Assembly: GCA_964034945.1 (NCBI GenBank)
Contig: OZ035963.1
Location: forward strand, 50,048,032-50,112,031
From: Chrysopilus asiliformis
Lineage: Eukaryota; Arthropoda; Insecta; Diptera; Rhagionidae
DNA: 64,000 nt
Reading direction: 5' to 3'
Part shown: positions 43,937-57,190 of the stretch, in pieces
Position numbering within the stretch: the first letter of the stretch is position 1
Layout of the letters: every line of letters begins with the position of its first letter
The notes under the pieces: model-generated
Seen by the model: only the letters and a program-made list of their open reading frames with translations
Database searches by the model: none
What the model was told of the DNA's origin: nothing
Position numbers and translations under genes: made by a program

Positions 43937-45561
43937 ATGTCTCGCAAATATTTTTCCAACTTAGAACAAGCCTCTAAAAATTCGAAAAAAAATATTTCCC
44001 GGGTAGAAAAGGTCTCGAAAATATTTTTCCTACTTAGAACAAGCCTCCAAAAATTCGAAAAAAATATTTCCCGGGTAGAAAAGGTCTCGGAAATATTTTT
44101 CCAACTTAGAACAAGCCTCTAAAAATTCGAAAAAAATATTTACTGGATGAAAAAGGTCTCGGAAATATTTTTCCAACTTAGAACAAGCCTCTAAAAATTC
44201 GAAAAAAATATTTACTGGATGAAAAAGGTCTCGGAAATATTTTTCCAATTAGAACAAGCCTCTAAAAATTCGAAAAAAATATTTACTGGATGAAAAAGGT
44301 CTCGGAAATATTTTTCCTGCTTAGAACAAGCCTCTAAAAATTCGAAAAAAATATTTACTGGATGAAAAATGTCTCGCAAATATTTTTCCAACTTAGAACA
44401 AGCCTCTAAAAATTCGAAAAAAAATATTTCCCGGGTAGAAAAGGTCTCGAAAATATTTTTCCTACTTAGAACAAGCCTCCAAAAATTCGAAAAAAATATT
44501 TCCCGGGTAGAAAAGGTCTCGGAAATATTTTTCCAACTTAGAACAAGCCTCTAAAAATTCGAAAAAAATATTTACTGGATCAAAAAGGTCTCGGAAATAT
44601 TTTTCCTGCTTAGAACAAGCCTCCAAAAATTCGAAAAAAATATTTCCCGGGTAGAAAAGGTCTCGAAAATATTTTTCCTACTTAGAACAAGCCTCCAAAA
44701 ATTCGAAAAAAATATTTCCCGGGTAGAAAAGGTCTCGGAAATATTTTTCCTACTTAGAACAAGCCTCCAAAAATTCGAAAAAAATATTTCCCGGGTAGAA
44801 AAGGTCTCGGAAATATTTTTCCAACTTAGAACAAGCCTCTAAAAATTCGAAAAAAATATTTACTGGATCAAAAAGGTCTCGGAAATATTTTTCCAATTAG
44901 AACAAGCCTCTAAAAATTCGAAAAAAATATTTCCCGGGTAGAAAAGGTCTCGAAAATATTTTTCCTACTTAGAACAAGCCTCCAAAAATTCGAAAAAAAT
45001 ATTTCCCGGGTAGAAAAGGTCTCGGAAATATTTTTCCTACTTAGAACAAGCCTCCAAAAATTCGAAAAAAATATTTCCCGGGTAGAAAAGGTCTCGGAAA
45101 TATTTTTCCTACTTAGAACAAGCCTCCAAAAATTCGAAAAAAATATTTCCCGGGTAGAAAAGGTCTCGGAAATATTTTTCCAACTTAGAACAAGCCTCTA
45201 AAAATTCGAAAAAAATATTTACTGGATGAAAAAGGTCTCGGAAATATTTTTCCAATTAGAACAAGCCTCTAAAAATTCGAAAAAAATATTTACTGGATGA
45301 AAAAGGTATCGGAAATATTTTTCCTGCTTAGAACAAGCCTCTAAAAATTCGAAAAAAATATTTACTGGATGAAAAATGTCTCGCAAATATTTTTCCAACT
45401 TAGAACAAGCCTCTAAAAATTCGAAAAAAAATATTTCCCGGGTAGAAAAGGTCTCGAAAATATTTTTCCTACTTAGAACAAGCCTCCAAAAATTCGAAAA
45501 AAATATTTCCCGGGTAGAAAAGGTCTCGGAAATATTTTTCCAACTTAGAACAAGCCTCTAA
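43937..45561. repeat. Repeated 430- and 1,007-bp blocks of CCTCC-type monomers
   Basis: A segment starting AAAATGTCTCGCAAATATT recurs at 43936, 44368 (+432 bp) and 45375 (+1,007 bp, 14 monomers less 1 bp). It is always followed by an 8-A monomer and then a GCCTCCAAAAATT monomer. On the plus strand each copy gives the same 61-codon frame starting at a true ATG. Confidence 0.8.
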
Positions 45562-48249
45562 AAATTCGAAAAAAATATTTACTGGATGAAAAAGGTATCG
45601 GAAATATTTTTCCAATTAGAACAAGCCTCCAAAAATTCGAAAAAAATATTTCCCGGGTAGAAAAGGTCTCGGAAATATTTTTCCAACTTAGAACAAGCCT
45701 CTAAAAATTCGAAAAAAATATTTACTGGATCAAAAAGGTCTCGGAAATATTTTTCCTACTTAGAACAAGCCTCTAAAAATTCGAAAAAAAATATTTCCCG
45801 GCTAGAAAAGGTCTCGAAAATATTTTTCCTACTTAGAACAAGCCTCTAAAAATTCGAAAAAAATATTTCCCGGGTAGAAAAGGTCTCGGAAATATTTTTC
45901 CAACTTAGAACAAGCCTCTAAAAATTCGAAAAAAATATTTACTGGATGAAAAAGGTATCGGAAATATTTTTCCTGCTTAGAACAAGCCTCTAAAAATTCG
46001 AAAAAAATATTTACTGGATGAAAAAGGTCTCGCAAATATTTTTCCAACTTAGAACAAGCCTCTAAAAATTCGAAAAAAATATTTACTGGATCAAAAAGGT
46101 CTCGGAAATATTTTTCCAATTAGAACAAGCCTCTAAAAATTCGAAAAAAATATTTCCCGGGTAGAAAAGGTCTCGAAAATATTTTTCCTACTTAGAACAA
46201 GCCTCCAAAAATTCGAAAAAAATATTTCCCGGGTAGAAAAGGTCTCGGAAATATTTTTCCTACTTAGAACAAGCCTCCAAAAATTCGAAAAAAATATTTC
46301 CCGGGTAGAAAAGGTCTCGGAAATATTTTTCCTACTTAGAACAAGCCTCCAAAAATTCGAAAAAAATATTTCCCGGGTAGAAAAGGTCTCGGAAATATTT
46401 TTCCAACTTAGAACAAGCCTCTAAAAATTCGAAAAAAATATTTACTGGATGAAAAAGGTCTCGGAAATATTTTTCCAATTAGAACAAGCCTCTAAAAATT
46501 CGAAAAAAATATTTACTGGATGAAAAAGGTCTCGGAAATATTTTTCCTGCTTAGAACAAGCCTCTAAAAATTCGAAAAAAATATTTACTGGATGAAAAAT
46601 GTCTCGCAAATATTTTTCCAACTTAGAACAAGCCTCTAAAAATTCGAAAAAAAATATTTCCCGGGTAGAAAAGGTCTCGGAAATATTTTTCCAACTTAGA
46701 ACAAGCCTCTAAAAATTTGAAAAAAATATTTACTGGATCAAAAAGGTCTCGGAAATATTTTTCCAATTAGAACAAGCCTCTAAAAATTCGAAAAAAAATA
46801 TTTCCCGGGTAGAAAAGGTCTCGAAAATATTTTTCCTACTTAGAACAAGCCTCCAAAAATTCGAAAAAAATATTTCCCGGGTAGAAAAGGTCTCGGAAAT
46901 ATTTTTCCTACTTAGAACAAGCCTCCAAAAATTCGAAAAAAATATTTCCCGGGTAGAAAAGGTCTCGGAAATATTTTTCCTACTTAGAAAAAGCTTCTAA
47001 TAATTCGAAAAAAATATTTACTGGATGAAAAAGGTATCGAAAATATTTTTCCTGCTTAGAACAAGCCTCTAAAATATCGAAAAAAATATTTGCTGGATGA
47101 AAAATGTCTCGGAAATATTTTTCCTACTTAGAACAAGCCTCTAAAAATTCGAAAAAAATATTTACTGGATCAAAAAGGTCTCGGAAATATTTTTCCTACT
47201 TAGAACAAGCCTCTAAATATTCGAAAAAAATATTTACTGGATGAAAAAGGTCTCGCAAATATTTTTCCAACTTAGAACAAGCCTCTAAAAATTCGAAAAA
47301 AATATTTCCCGGGTAGAAAAGGTCTCGAAAATATTTTTCCAACTTAGAACAAGCTTCTAAAAATTCGAAAAAAAATATTTCCCGGGTAGAAAAGGTCTCG
47401 GAAATATTTTTCCTACTTAGAACAAGCTTCTAATAATTCGAAAAAAATATTTACTGGATGAAAAAGGTATCGGAAATATTTTTCCTGCTTAGAACAAGCC
47501 TCTAAAAATTCGAAAAAAATATTTACTGGATGAAAAAGGTCTCGGAAATATTTTTCCTACTTAGAACAAGCCTCTAAATATTCGAAAAAAATATTTACTG
47601 GATGAAAAAGGTCTCGGAAATATTTTTCCAACTTAGAACAAGCCTCTAAATATTCGAAAAAAATATTTACTGGATGAAAAAGGTCTCGGAAATATTTTTC
47701 CAACTTAGAACAAGCCTCTAAAAATTCGAAAAAAATATTTCCCGGGTAGAAAAGGTCTCGGAAATATTTTTCCAACTTAGAACAAGCCTCTAAAAATTCG
47801 AAAAAAATATTTATTGGATCAAAAAGGTCTCGGAAAAATTTTTCCTACTTAGAACAAGCCTCTAAATATTCGAAAAAAAATATTTACTGGATGAAAAAGG
47901 TCTCGGAAATATTTTTCCAACTTAGAACAAGCCTCTAAAAATTCGAAAAAAATATTTACTGGATCAAAAAGGTCTCGGAAATATTTTTCCAACTTAGAAC
48001 AAGCCTCTAAAAATTCGAAAAAAATATTTACTGGATCAAAAAGGTCTCGGAAATATTTTTCCTACTTGGAACAAGCTTCTAAATATTCGAAAAAAATATT
48101 TACTGGATCAAAAAGGTCTCGGAAATATTTTTCCAATTAGAACAAGCTCTAAAAATTCGAAAAAAATATTTCCCGGGTAGAAAAGGTCTCGAAAATATTT
48201 TTCCAACTTAGAACAGGCCTCTAACAATTCGAAAAAAATATTTACTGGA

Positions 48250-49560
48250 TGAAAAATGTCTCGGAAATATTTTTCCTACTTAAAACAAGCCTCTAAAAAT
48301 TCGAAAAAAATATTTACTGGATCAAAAAGGTCTCGGAAATATTTTTCATACTTAGAACAAGCCTCTAAATATTCGAAAAAAAATATTTACTGGATGAAAA
48401 AGGTCTCGGAAATATTTTTCCAACTTAGAACAAGCCTCTAAAAATTCGAAAAAAATATTTACTGGATGAAAAATGTCTCGGAAATATTTTTCCTACTTAA
48501 AACAAGCCTCTAAAAATTCGAAAAAAATATTTACTGGATCAAAAAGGTCTCGGAAATATTTTTCATACTTAGAACAAGCCTCTAAATATTCGAAAAAAAA
48601 TATTGACTGGATGAAAAAGGTCTCGGAAATATTTTTCCAACTTAGAACAAGCCTCTAAATATTCGAAAAAAATATTTACTGGATGAAAAAGGTCTCGGAA
48701 ATATTTTTCCAACTTAGAACAAGCCTCTAAAAATTCGAAAAAAATATTTACTGGATGAAAAGTGTATCGGAAATATTTTTCAAACTTAGAACAAGCCTCT
48801 AAAAATTCGAAAAAAATATTTACTGGATGAAAAATGTCTCGGAAATATTTTTCCTACTTAGAACAAGCGTCTAAAAATTCGAAAAAAAATATTAACTGAA
48901 TGAAAAAGGTCTCGGAAATATTTTTCCTACTTAGAACAAGCCTCTAAATATTCGAAAAAAATATTTACTGGATGAAAAAGGTCTCGGAAATATTTTTCCA
49001 ACTTAGAACAAGCCTCTAAAAATTCGAAAAAAATATTTACTGGGTCAAAAAGGTCTCGGAAATATTTTTCCTACTTAGAACAAGCCTCTAAAAATTCGAA
49101 AAAAATATTTCCCGGGTAGAAAAGGTCTCGAAAATATTTTTCCTACTTAGAACAAGCCTCTAAAAATTCGAAAAAAATATTTACTGGATGAAAAATGTCT
49201 CGGAAATATTTTTCCTACTTAGAACAAGCTTCTAATAATTCGAAAAAAATATTTACTGGATGAAAAAGGTATCGGAAATATTTTTCCAACTTAGAACAAG
49301 CCTCTAAAAATTCGAAAAAAATATTTCCCGGGTAGAAAAGGTCTCGAAAATATTTTTCCTACTTAGAACAAGCCTCTAAAAATTCGAAAAAAATATTTCC
49401 CGGGTAGAAAGGGTCTCGGAAATATTTTTCCAACTTAGAACAAGCCTCTAAAAATTCGAAAAAAATATTTACTGGATGAAAAAGGTATCGGAAATATTTT
49501 TCCTGCTTAGAACAAGCCTCTAAAAATTCGAAAAAAATATTTACTGGATGAAAAATGTCT
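48250..49560. repeat. Higher-order repeats of 217 and 1,082 bp
   Basis: The segment ATGAAAAATGTCTCGGAAAT followed by TACTTAAAACAAGCC occurs at about 48250 and again 217 bp on (three monomers plus 1 bp). A longer block including TATCGGAAATATTTTTCAAA and GCGTCTAAAAATTCG then recurs at +1,082 bp (48761 and 49843). One base differs there (AGTGTATC against AGGGTATC). Confidence 0.8.
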
Positions 49561-51416
49561 CGGAAATATTTTTCCTACTTAGAACAAGCCTCTAAAAATT
49601 CGAAAAAAATATTTACTGGATCAAAAAGGTCTCGGAAATATTTTTCATACTTAGAACAAGCCTCTAAATATTCGAAAAAAAATATTTACTGGATGAAAAA
49701 GGTCTCGGAAATATTTTTCCAACTTAGAACAAGCCTCTAAATATTCGAAAAAAATATTTACTGGATGAAAAAGGTCTCGGAAATATTTTTCCAACTTAGA
49801 ACAAGCCTCTAAAAATTCGAAAAAAATATTTACTGGATGAAAAGGGTATCGGAAATATTTTTCAAACTTAGAACAAGCCTCTAAAAATTCGAAAAAAATA
49901 TTTACTGGATGAAAAATGTCTCGGAAATATTTTTCCTACTTAGAACAAGCGTCTAAAAATTCGAAAAAAAATATTAACTGAATGAAAAAGGTCTCGGAAA
50001 TATTTTTCCTACTTAGAACAAGCCTCTAAATATTCGAAAAAAATATTTACTGGATGAAAAAGGTCTCGGAAATATTTTTCCAACTTAGAACAAGCCTCTA
50101 AAAATTCGAAAAAAATATTTACTGGATCAAAAAGGTCTCGGAAATATTTTTCCTACTTAGAACAAGCCTCTAAATATTCGAAAAAAATATTTCCCGGGTA
50201 GAAAAGGTCTCGGAAATATTTTTCCTACTTAGAACAAGCCTCTAAAAATTCGAAAAAAATATTTACTGGATGAAAAAGGTATCGGAAATATTTTTCCTGC
50301 TTAGAACAAGCCTCTAAAAATTCGAAAAAAAATATTTACTGGATGAAAAATGTCTCGGAAATATTTTTCCTACTTAGAACAAGCCTCTTAAAATTCGAAA
50401 AAAATATTTACTGGATGAAAAATGTCTCGCAAATATTTTTCCAACTTAGAACAAGCCTCTAAAAATTCGAAAAAAATATTTACTGGATGAAAAAGGTATC
50501 GGAAATATTTTTCCTGCTTAGAACAAGCCTCTAAAAATTCGAAAAAAAATATTTCCCGGCTAGAAAAGGTCTCGAAAATATTTTTCCTACTTAGAACAAG
50601 CCTCTAAAAATTCGAAAAAAATATTTCCCGGGTAGAAAAGGTCTCGGAAATATTTTTCCAACTTAGAACAAGCCTCTAAAAATTCGAAAAAAATATTTAC
50701 TGGATGAAAAAGGTATCGGAAATATTTTTCCTGCTTAGAACAAGCCTCTAAAAATTCGAAAAAAATATTTACTGGATGAAAAAGGTCTCGCAAATATTTT
50801 TCCAACTTAGAACAAGCCTCTAAAAATTCGAAAAAAATATTTACTGGATCAAAAAGGTCTCGGAAATATTTTTCCAATTAGAACAAGCCTCTAAAAATTC
50901 GAAAAAAATATTTCCCGGGTAGAAAAGGTCTCGAAAATATTTTTCCTACTTAGAACAAGCCTCCAAAAATTCGAAAAAAATATTTCCCGGGTAGAAAAGG
51001 TCTCGGAAATATTTTTCCTACTTAGAACAAGCCTCCAAAAATTCGAAAAAAATATTTCCCGGGTAGAAAAGGTCTCGGAAATATTTTTCCTACTTAGAAC
51101 AAGCCTCCAAAAATTCGAAAAAAATATTTCCCGGGTAGAAAAGGTCTCGGAAATATTTTTCCAACTTAGAACAAGCCTCTAAAAATTCGAAAAAAATATT
51201 TCCCGGGTAGAAAAGGTCTCGAAATAATTTTTCCTACTTAGAACAAGCCTCTAAAAATTCGAAAAAAATATTTCCCGGGTAGAAAAGGTCTCGGAAATAT
51301 TTTTCCTACTTAGAACAAGCCTCTAAAAATTCGAAAAAAATATTTACTAGATGAAAAAGGTCTCGGAAATATTTTTCCTACTTAGAACAAGCCTCTAAAA
51401 ATTCGAAAAAAATATT

Positions 51417-54400
51417 AACTGAATGAAAAAATTCTCGGAAATATTTTTCCTACTTAGAACAAGCCTCTAAAAAATCGAAAAAAATATTTACTGGATGAAA
51501 AAGGTCTCGGAAATATTTTTCCTACTCAGATCAAGCAATTCAAAATTCGAGAAAAATACACCCCGAATAGAAAAGGTCTTGGAAATATTTTTCCAACTTA
51601 GAACAAGCCTCTAAATATTCGAAAAAAATATTTACTGGATCAAAAAGGTCTCGGAAATATTTTTCATACTTAGAACAAGCCTCTAAATATTCGAAAAAAA
51701 TATTTACTGGATGAAAAAGGTCTCGGAAATATTTTTCCAACTTAGAACAAGCCTCTAAATATTCGAAAAAAATATTTACTGGATGAAAAAGGTATCGGAA
51801 ATATTTTTCCTACTTAGAACAAGCCTCTAAAAATTCGAAAAAAATATTTCCCGGGTAGAAAAGGTCTCGGAAATATTTTTCCTACTTAGAACAAGCCTCT
51901 AAAAATTCGAGAAAAATATTTCCCGGGTAGAAAAGGTCTCGGAAATATTTTTCCAACTTAGAACAAGCCTCTAATAATTCGAAAAAAATATTTACTGGAT
52001 GTAAAAGGTATCGGAAATATTTTTCCTGCTTAGAACAAGCCTCTAAAAATTCGAAAAAAATATTTACTGGATGAAAAATGTCTCGGAAATATTTTTCCTA
52101 CTTAGAACAAGCCTCTAAAAATTCGAAAAAATTATTTACTGGATCAAAAAGGTCTCGGAAATATTTTTCCTGCTTAGAACAAGCCTCTAAAAATTCGAAA
52201 AAAATATTTCCCGGGTAGAAAAGGTCTCGGAAATATTTTTCCTACTTAGAACAAGCCTCTAAAAATTCGAAAAAAATATTTACTGGATGAAAAAGGTCTC
52301 GGAAATATTTTTCCTACTTAGAACAAGCCATTCAAAATTCGAGAAAAATACACCCCGAATAGAAAACGTCTTGGAAATATTTTTCCAACTTAGAACAAGC
52401 CTCTAATAATTCGAAAAAAATATTTACTGGATGAAAAAGGTATCGGAAATATTTTTCCTGCTTAGAACAAGCCTTGAAAAATTCGAAAAAAATATTTACT
52501 GGATGAAAAATGTCTCGGAAGTACTTTTCCTACTTAGAACAAGCCTCTAAAAATTCGAAAAAAATATTTCCCGGGTAGAAAAGGTCTCGGAAATATTTTT
52601 CCTACTTAGAACAAGCCTCTAAAAATTCGAGAAAAATATTTCCCGGGTAGAAAAGGTCTCGGAAATATTTTTCCAACTTAGAACAAGCCTCTAATAATTC
52701 GAAAAAAATATTTACTGGATGTAAAAGGTATCGGAAATATTTTTCCTGCTTAGAACAAGCCTCTAAAAATTCGAAAAAAATATTTACTGGATGAAAAATG
52801 TCTCGGAAATATTTTTCCTACTTAGAACAAGCCTCTAAAAATTCGAAAAAATTATTTACTGGATCCAAAAGGTCTCGGAAATATTTTTCCTGCTTAGAAC
52901 AAGCCTCTAAAAATTCGAAAAAAAAAATTACTGGATGAAAAAGGTCTCGGAAATATTTTTCCTACTTAGAACAAGCCTCTAAAAATTCGAAAAAAATATT
53001 TACTGGATGAAAAAGGTATCGGAAATATTTTTCCAACTTAGAACAACCCTCTAAAAATTCGAAAAAAATATTTACTGGATGAAAAATGTCTCGGAAATAT
53101 TTTTCCTACTTAGAACAAGCCTCTAAAAATTCGAAAAAAATATTTACTGGATGAAAAAGGTCTCGGAAATATTTTTCCTACTTAGAACAAGCGTCTAAAA
53201 ATTCGAAAAAAATATTAACTGAATGAAAAAGGTCTCGGAAATATTTTTCCTACTTAGAACAAGCCTCTAAAAATTCGAAAAAAATATTTACTGGATGAAA
53301 AATGTCTCGGAAATATTTTTCCTACTTAGAACAAGCCTCTAAAAATTCGAAAAAATTATTTACTGGATCAAAAAGGTCTCGGAAATATTTTTCCAACTTA
53401 GAAAAAGCCTCTAAATATTCGAAAAAAATATTTACTGGATGAAAAAGGTCTCGAAAATATTTTTCCTACTTAGAACAAGCCATTCAAAATTCGAGAAAAA
53501 TACACCCCGAATAGAAAAGGTCTTGGAAATATTTTTCCAACTTAGAACAAGCCTCTAATAATTCGAAAAAAATATTTACTGGATGAAAAAGGTATCGGAA
53601 ATATTTTTCCTGCTTAGAACAAGCCTTGAAAAATTCGAAAAAAATATTTACTGGATGAAAAATGTCTCGGAAGTATTTTTCCTACTTAGAACAAGCCTCT
53701 AAAAATTCGAAAAAAATATTTCCCGGGTAGAAAAGGTCTCGGAAATATTTGTCCTACTTAGAACAAGCCTCTAAAAATTCGAGAAAAATATTTCCCGGGT
53801 AGAAAAGGTCTCGGAAATATTTTTCCAACTTAGAACAAGCCTCTAATAATTCGAAAAAAATATTTACTGGATGAAAAATGTCTCGGAAATATTTTTCCTA
53901 CTTAGAACAAGCTTCTAATAATTCGAAAAAAATATTTACTGGATCAAAAAGGTCTCGGAAATATTTTTCCTGCTTAGAACAAGCCTCTAAAAATTCGAAA
54001 AAAATATTTACTGGATGAAAAAGGTCTCGGAAATATTTTTCCTACTTAGAACAAGCCTCTAAAAATTCGAAAAAAATATTTACTGGATGAAAAAGGTATC
54101 GGAAATATTTTTCCAACTTAGAACAAGCCTCTAAAAATTCGAAAAAAATATTTACTGGATGAAAAATGTCTCGGAAATATTTTTCCTACTTAGAACAAGC
54201 CTCTAAAAATTCGAAAAAAATATTTACTGGATGAAAAAGGTCTCGGAAATATTTTTCCTACTTAGAACAAGCCTCTAAAAATTCGAAAAAAATATTTCCC
54301 GGGTAGAAAAGGTCTCGGAAATATTTTTCCAACTTAGAACAAGCCTCTAAAAATTCGAAAAAATATTTACTGGATGAAAAAGGTATCGGAAATATTTTTC

Positions 54401-57190
54401 CTGCTTAGAACAAGCCTCTAAAAATTCGAAAAAAATATTTACTGGATGAAAAATGTCTCGGAAATATTTTTCCTACTTAGAACAAGCCTCTAAAAATTCG
54501 AAAAAAATATTTACTGGATGAAAAAGGTCTCGGAAATATTTTTCCTACTTAGAACAAGCGTCTAAAAATTCGAAAAAAATATTAACTGAATGAAAAAGGT
54601 CTCGGAAATATTTTTCCTACTTAGAACAAGCCTCTAAAAATTCGAAAAAAATATTTACTGGATGAAAAAGGTATCGGAAATATTTTTCCTGCTTAGAACA
54701 AGCCTCTAAAAATTCTAAAAAAATATTTACTGGATGAAAAATGTCTCGGAAATATTTTTCCAACTTAGAACAAGCCTCTAAATATTCGAAAAAATATTTA
54801 CTGGATGAAAACAGTCTCGGAAATATTTTTCCAACTTAGAACAAGCCTCTAAAAATTCGAAAAAAATATTTCCCGGGTAGAAAAGGTCTCGGAAATATTT
54901 TTCCTACTTAGAACAAGCCTCTAAAAATTCGAAAAAAATATTTCCCGGGTAGAAAAGGTCTCGAAAATATTTTTCCTACTTAGAACAAGCCTCTAAAAAT
55001 TCGAAAAAAATATTTCCCGGGTAGAAAAGGTCTCGGAAATATTTTTCCAACTTAGAACAAGCCTCTAAAAATTCGAAAAAAATATTTACTGGATGAAAAA
55101 GGTATCGGAAATATTTTTCCTGCTTAGAACAAGCCTCTAAAAATTCGAAAAAAATATTTACTGGATGAAAAAGGTCTCGCAAATATTTTTCCAACTTAGA
55201 ACAAGCCTCTAAAAATTCGAAAAAAATATTTCCCGGGTAGAAAAGGTCTCGAAAATATTTTTCCTACTTAGAACAAGCCTCTAGAAATTCGAAAAAAATA
55301 TTTCCCGGGTAGAAAAGGTCTCGGAAATATTTTTCCTACTTAGAACAAGCTTCTAATAATTCGAAAAAAATATTTACTGGATGAAAAAGGTATCGGAAAT
55401 ATTTTTCCTGCTTAGAACAAGCCTCTAAAAATTCGAAAAAAATATTTACTGGATGAAAAATGTCTCGGAAATATTTTTCTTACTTAGAACAAGCCTCTAA
55501 AAATTCGAAAAAATATTTACTGGATGAAAAATGTCTCGGAAATATTTTTCCTACTTAGAACAAGCCTCTAAAAATTCGAAAAAAATATTTACTGGATCCA
55601 AAAGGTCTCGGAAATATTTTTCCGACTTAGAACAAGCCTCTAAATATTCGAAAAAAATATTTACTGGATGAAAAAGGTCTCGGAAATATTTTTCCAACTT
55701 AGAACAGGCCTCTAAAAATTCGAAAAAAATATTTACTGGACGAAAAAGGTCTCAGAAATATTTTTCCTACTTAGAACAAGCCTCTAAAAATTCGAAAAAA
55801 ATATTTCCCGGGTAGAAAAGGTCTCGAAAATATTTTTCCTACTTAGAACAAGCCTCTAAAAATTCGAAAAAAATATTTACTGGATGAAAAAGGTATCGGA
55901 AATATTTTTCCAACTTAGAACAAGCCTCTAAAAATTCGAAAAAAATATTAACTGAATGAAAAAGGTCTCGGAAATATTTTTCCTACTTAGAACAAGCCTC
56001 TAAAAATTCGAAAAAAATATTAACTGAATGAAAAAATTCTCGGAAATATTTTTCCTACTTAGAACAAGCCTCTAAAAAATCGAAAAAAATATTTACTGGA
56101 TGAAAAAGGTCTCGGAAATATTTTTCCTACTCAGATCAAGCAATTCAAAATTCGAGAAAAATACACCCCGAATAGAAAAGGTCTTGGAAATATTTTTCCA
56201 ACTTAGAACAAGCCTCTAAATATTCGAAAAAAATATTTACTGGATCAAAAAGGTCTCGGAAATATTTTTCATACTTAGAACAAGCCTCTAAATATTCGAA
56301 AAAAATATTTACTGGATGAAAAAGGTCTCGGAAATATTTTTCCAACTTAGAACAAGCCTCTAAATATTCGAAAAAAATATTTACTGGATGAAAAAGGTAT
56401 CGGAAATATTTTTCCTACTTAGAACAAGCCTCTAAAAATTCGAAAAAAATATTTCCCGGGTAGAAAAGGTCTCGGAAATATTTTTCCTACTTAGAACAAG
56501 CCTCTAAAAATTCGAGAAAAATATTTCCCGGGTAGAAAAGGTCTCGGAAATATTTTTCCAACTTAGAACAAGCCTCTAATAATTCGAAAAAAATATTTAC
56601 TGGATGTAAAAGGTATCGGAAATATTTTTCCTGCTTAGAACAAGCCTCTAAAAATTCGAAAAAAATATTTACTGGATGAAAAATGTCTCGGAAATATTTT
56701 TCCTACTTAGAACAAGCCTCTAAAAATTCGAAAAAATTATTTACTGGATCAAAAAGGTCTCGGAAATATTTTTCCTGCTTAGAACAAGCCTCTAAAAATT
56801 CGAAAAAAATATTTCCCGGGTAGAAAAGGTCTCGGAAATATTTTTCCTACTTAGAACAAGCCTCTAAAAATTCGAAAAAAATATTTACTGGATGAAAAAG
56901 GTCTCGGAAATATTTTTCCTACTTAGAACAAGCCATTCAAAATTCGAGAAAAATACACCCCGAATAGAAAACGTCTTGGAAATATTTTTCCAACTTAGAA
57001 CAAGCCTCTAATAATTCGAAAAAAATATTTACTGGATGAAAAAGGTATCGGAAATATTTTTCCTGCTTAGAACAAGCCTTGAAAAATTCGAAAAAAATAT
57101 TTACTGGATGAAAAATGTCTCGGAAGTACTTTTCCTACTTAGAACAAGCCTCTAAAAATTCGAAAAAAATATTTCCCGGGTAGAAAAGGT
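51417..57190. repeat. Nested 4,605-bp repeat inside the 7.7-kb unit
   Basis: The segment from about 51417 to 52585, with the TACACCCC marker monomers at 51558 and 52350, recurs 4,605 bp downstream at about 56022-57190. The copy ends exactly at the chimeric junction where the second 7.7-kb unit begins. The marker therefore appears with spacings 4,605, 3,099 and 4,533 bp (51540, 56145, 59244 and 63777). Confidence 0.82.
52300..53860. repeat. 1,152-bp (16-monomer) repeat inside the 7.7-kb unit
   Basis: GCCATTCAAAATTCGAGAAA stands at 52327 and 53479, exactly 1,152 bp apart, followed in both by GTCTTGGAAATATTTTTCC, CTAATAATTCG and CCTTGAAAAATTCG monomers in the same order. Small differences (AACGTCTTGG against AAGGTCTTGG; GTACTTTTCC against GTATTTTTCC) show the copies are slightly older than the 7.7-kb duplication. 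Confidence 0.82.
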
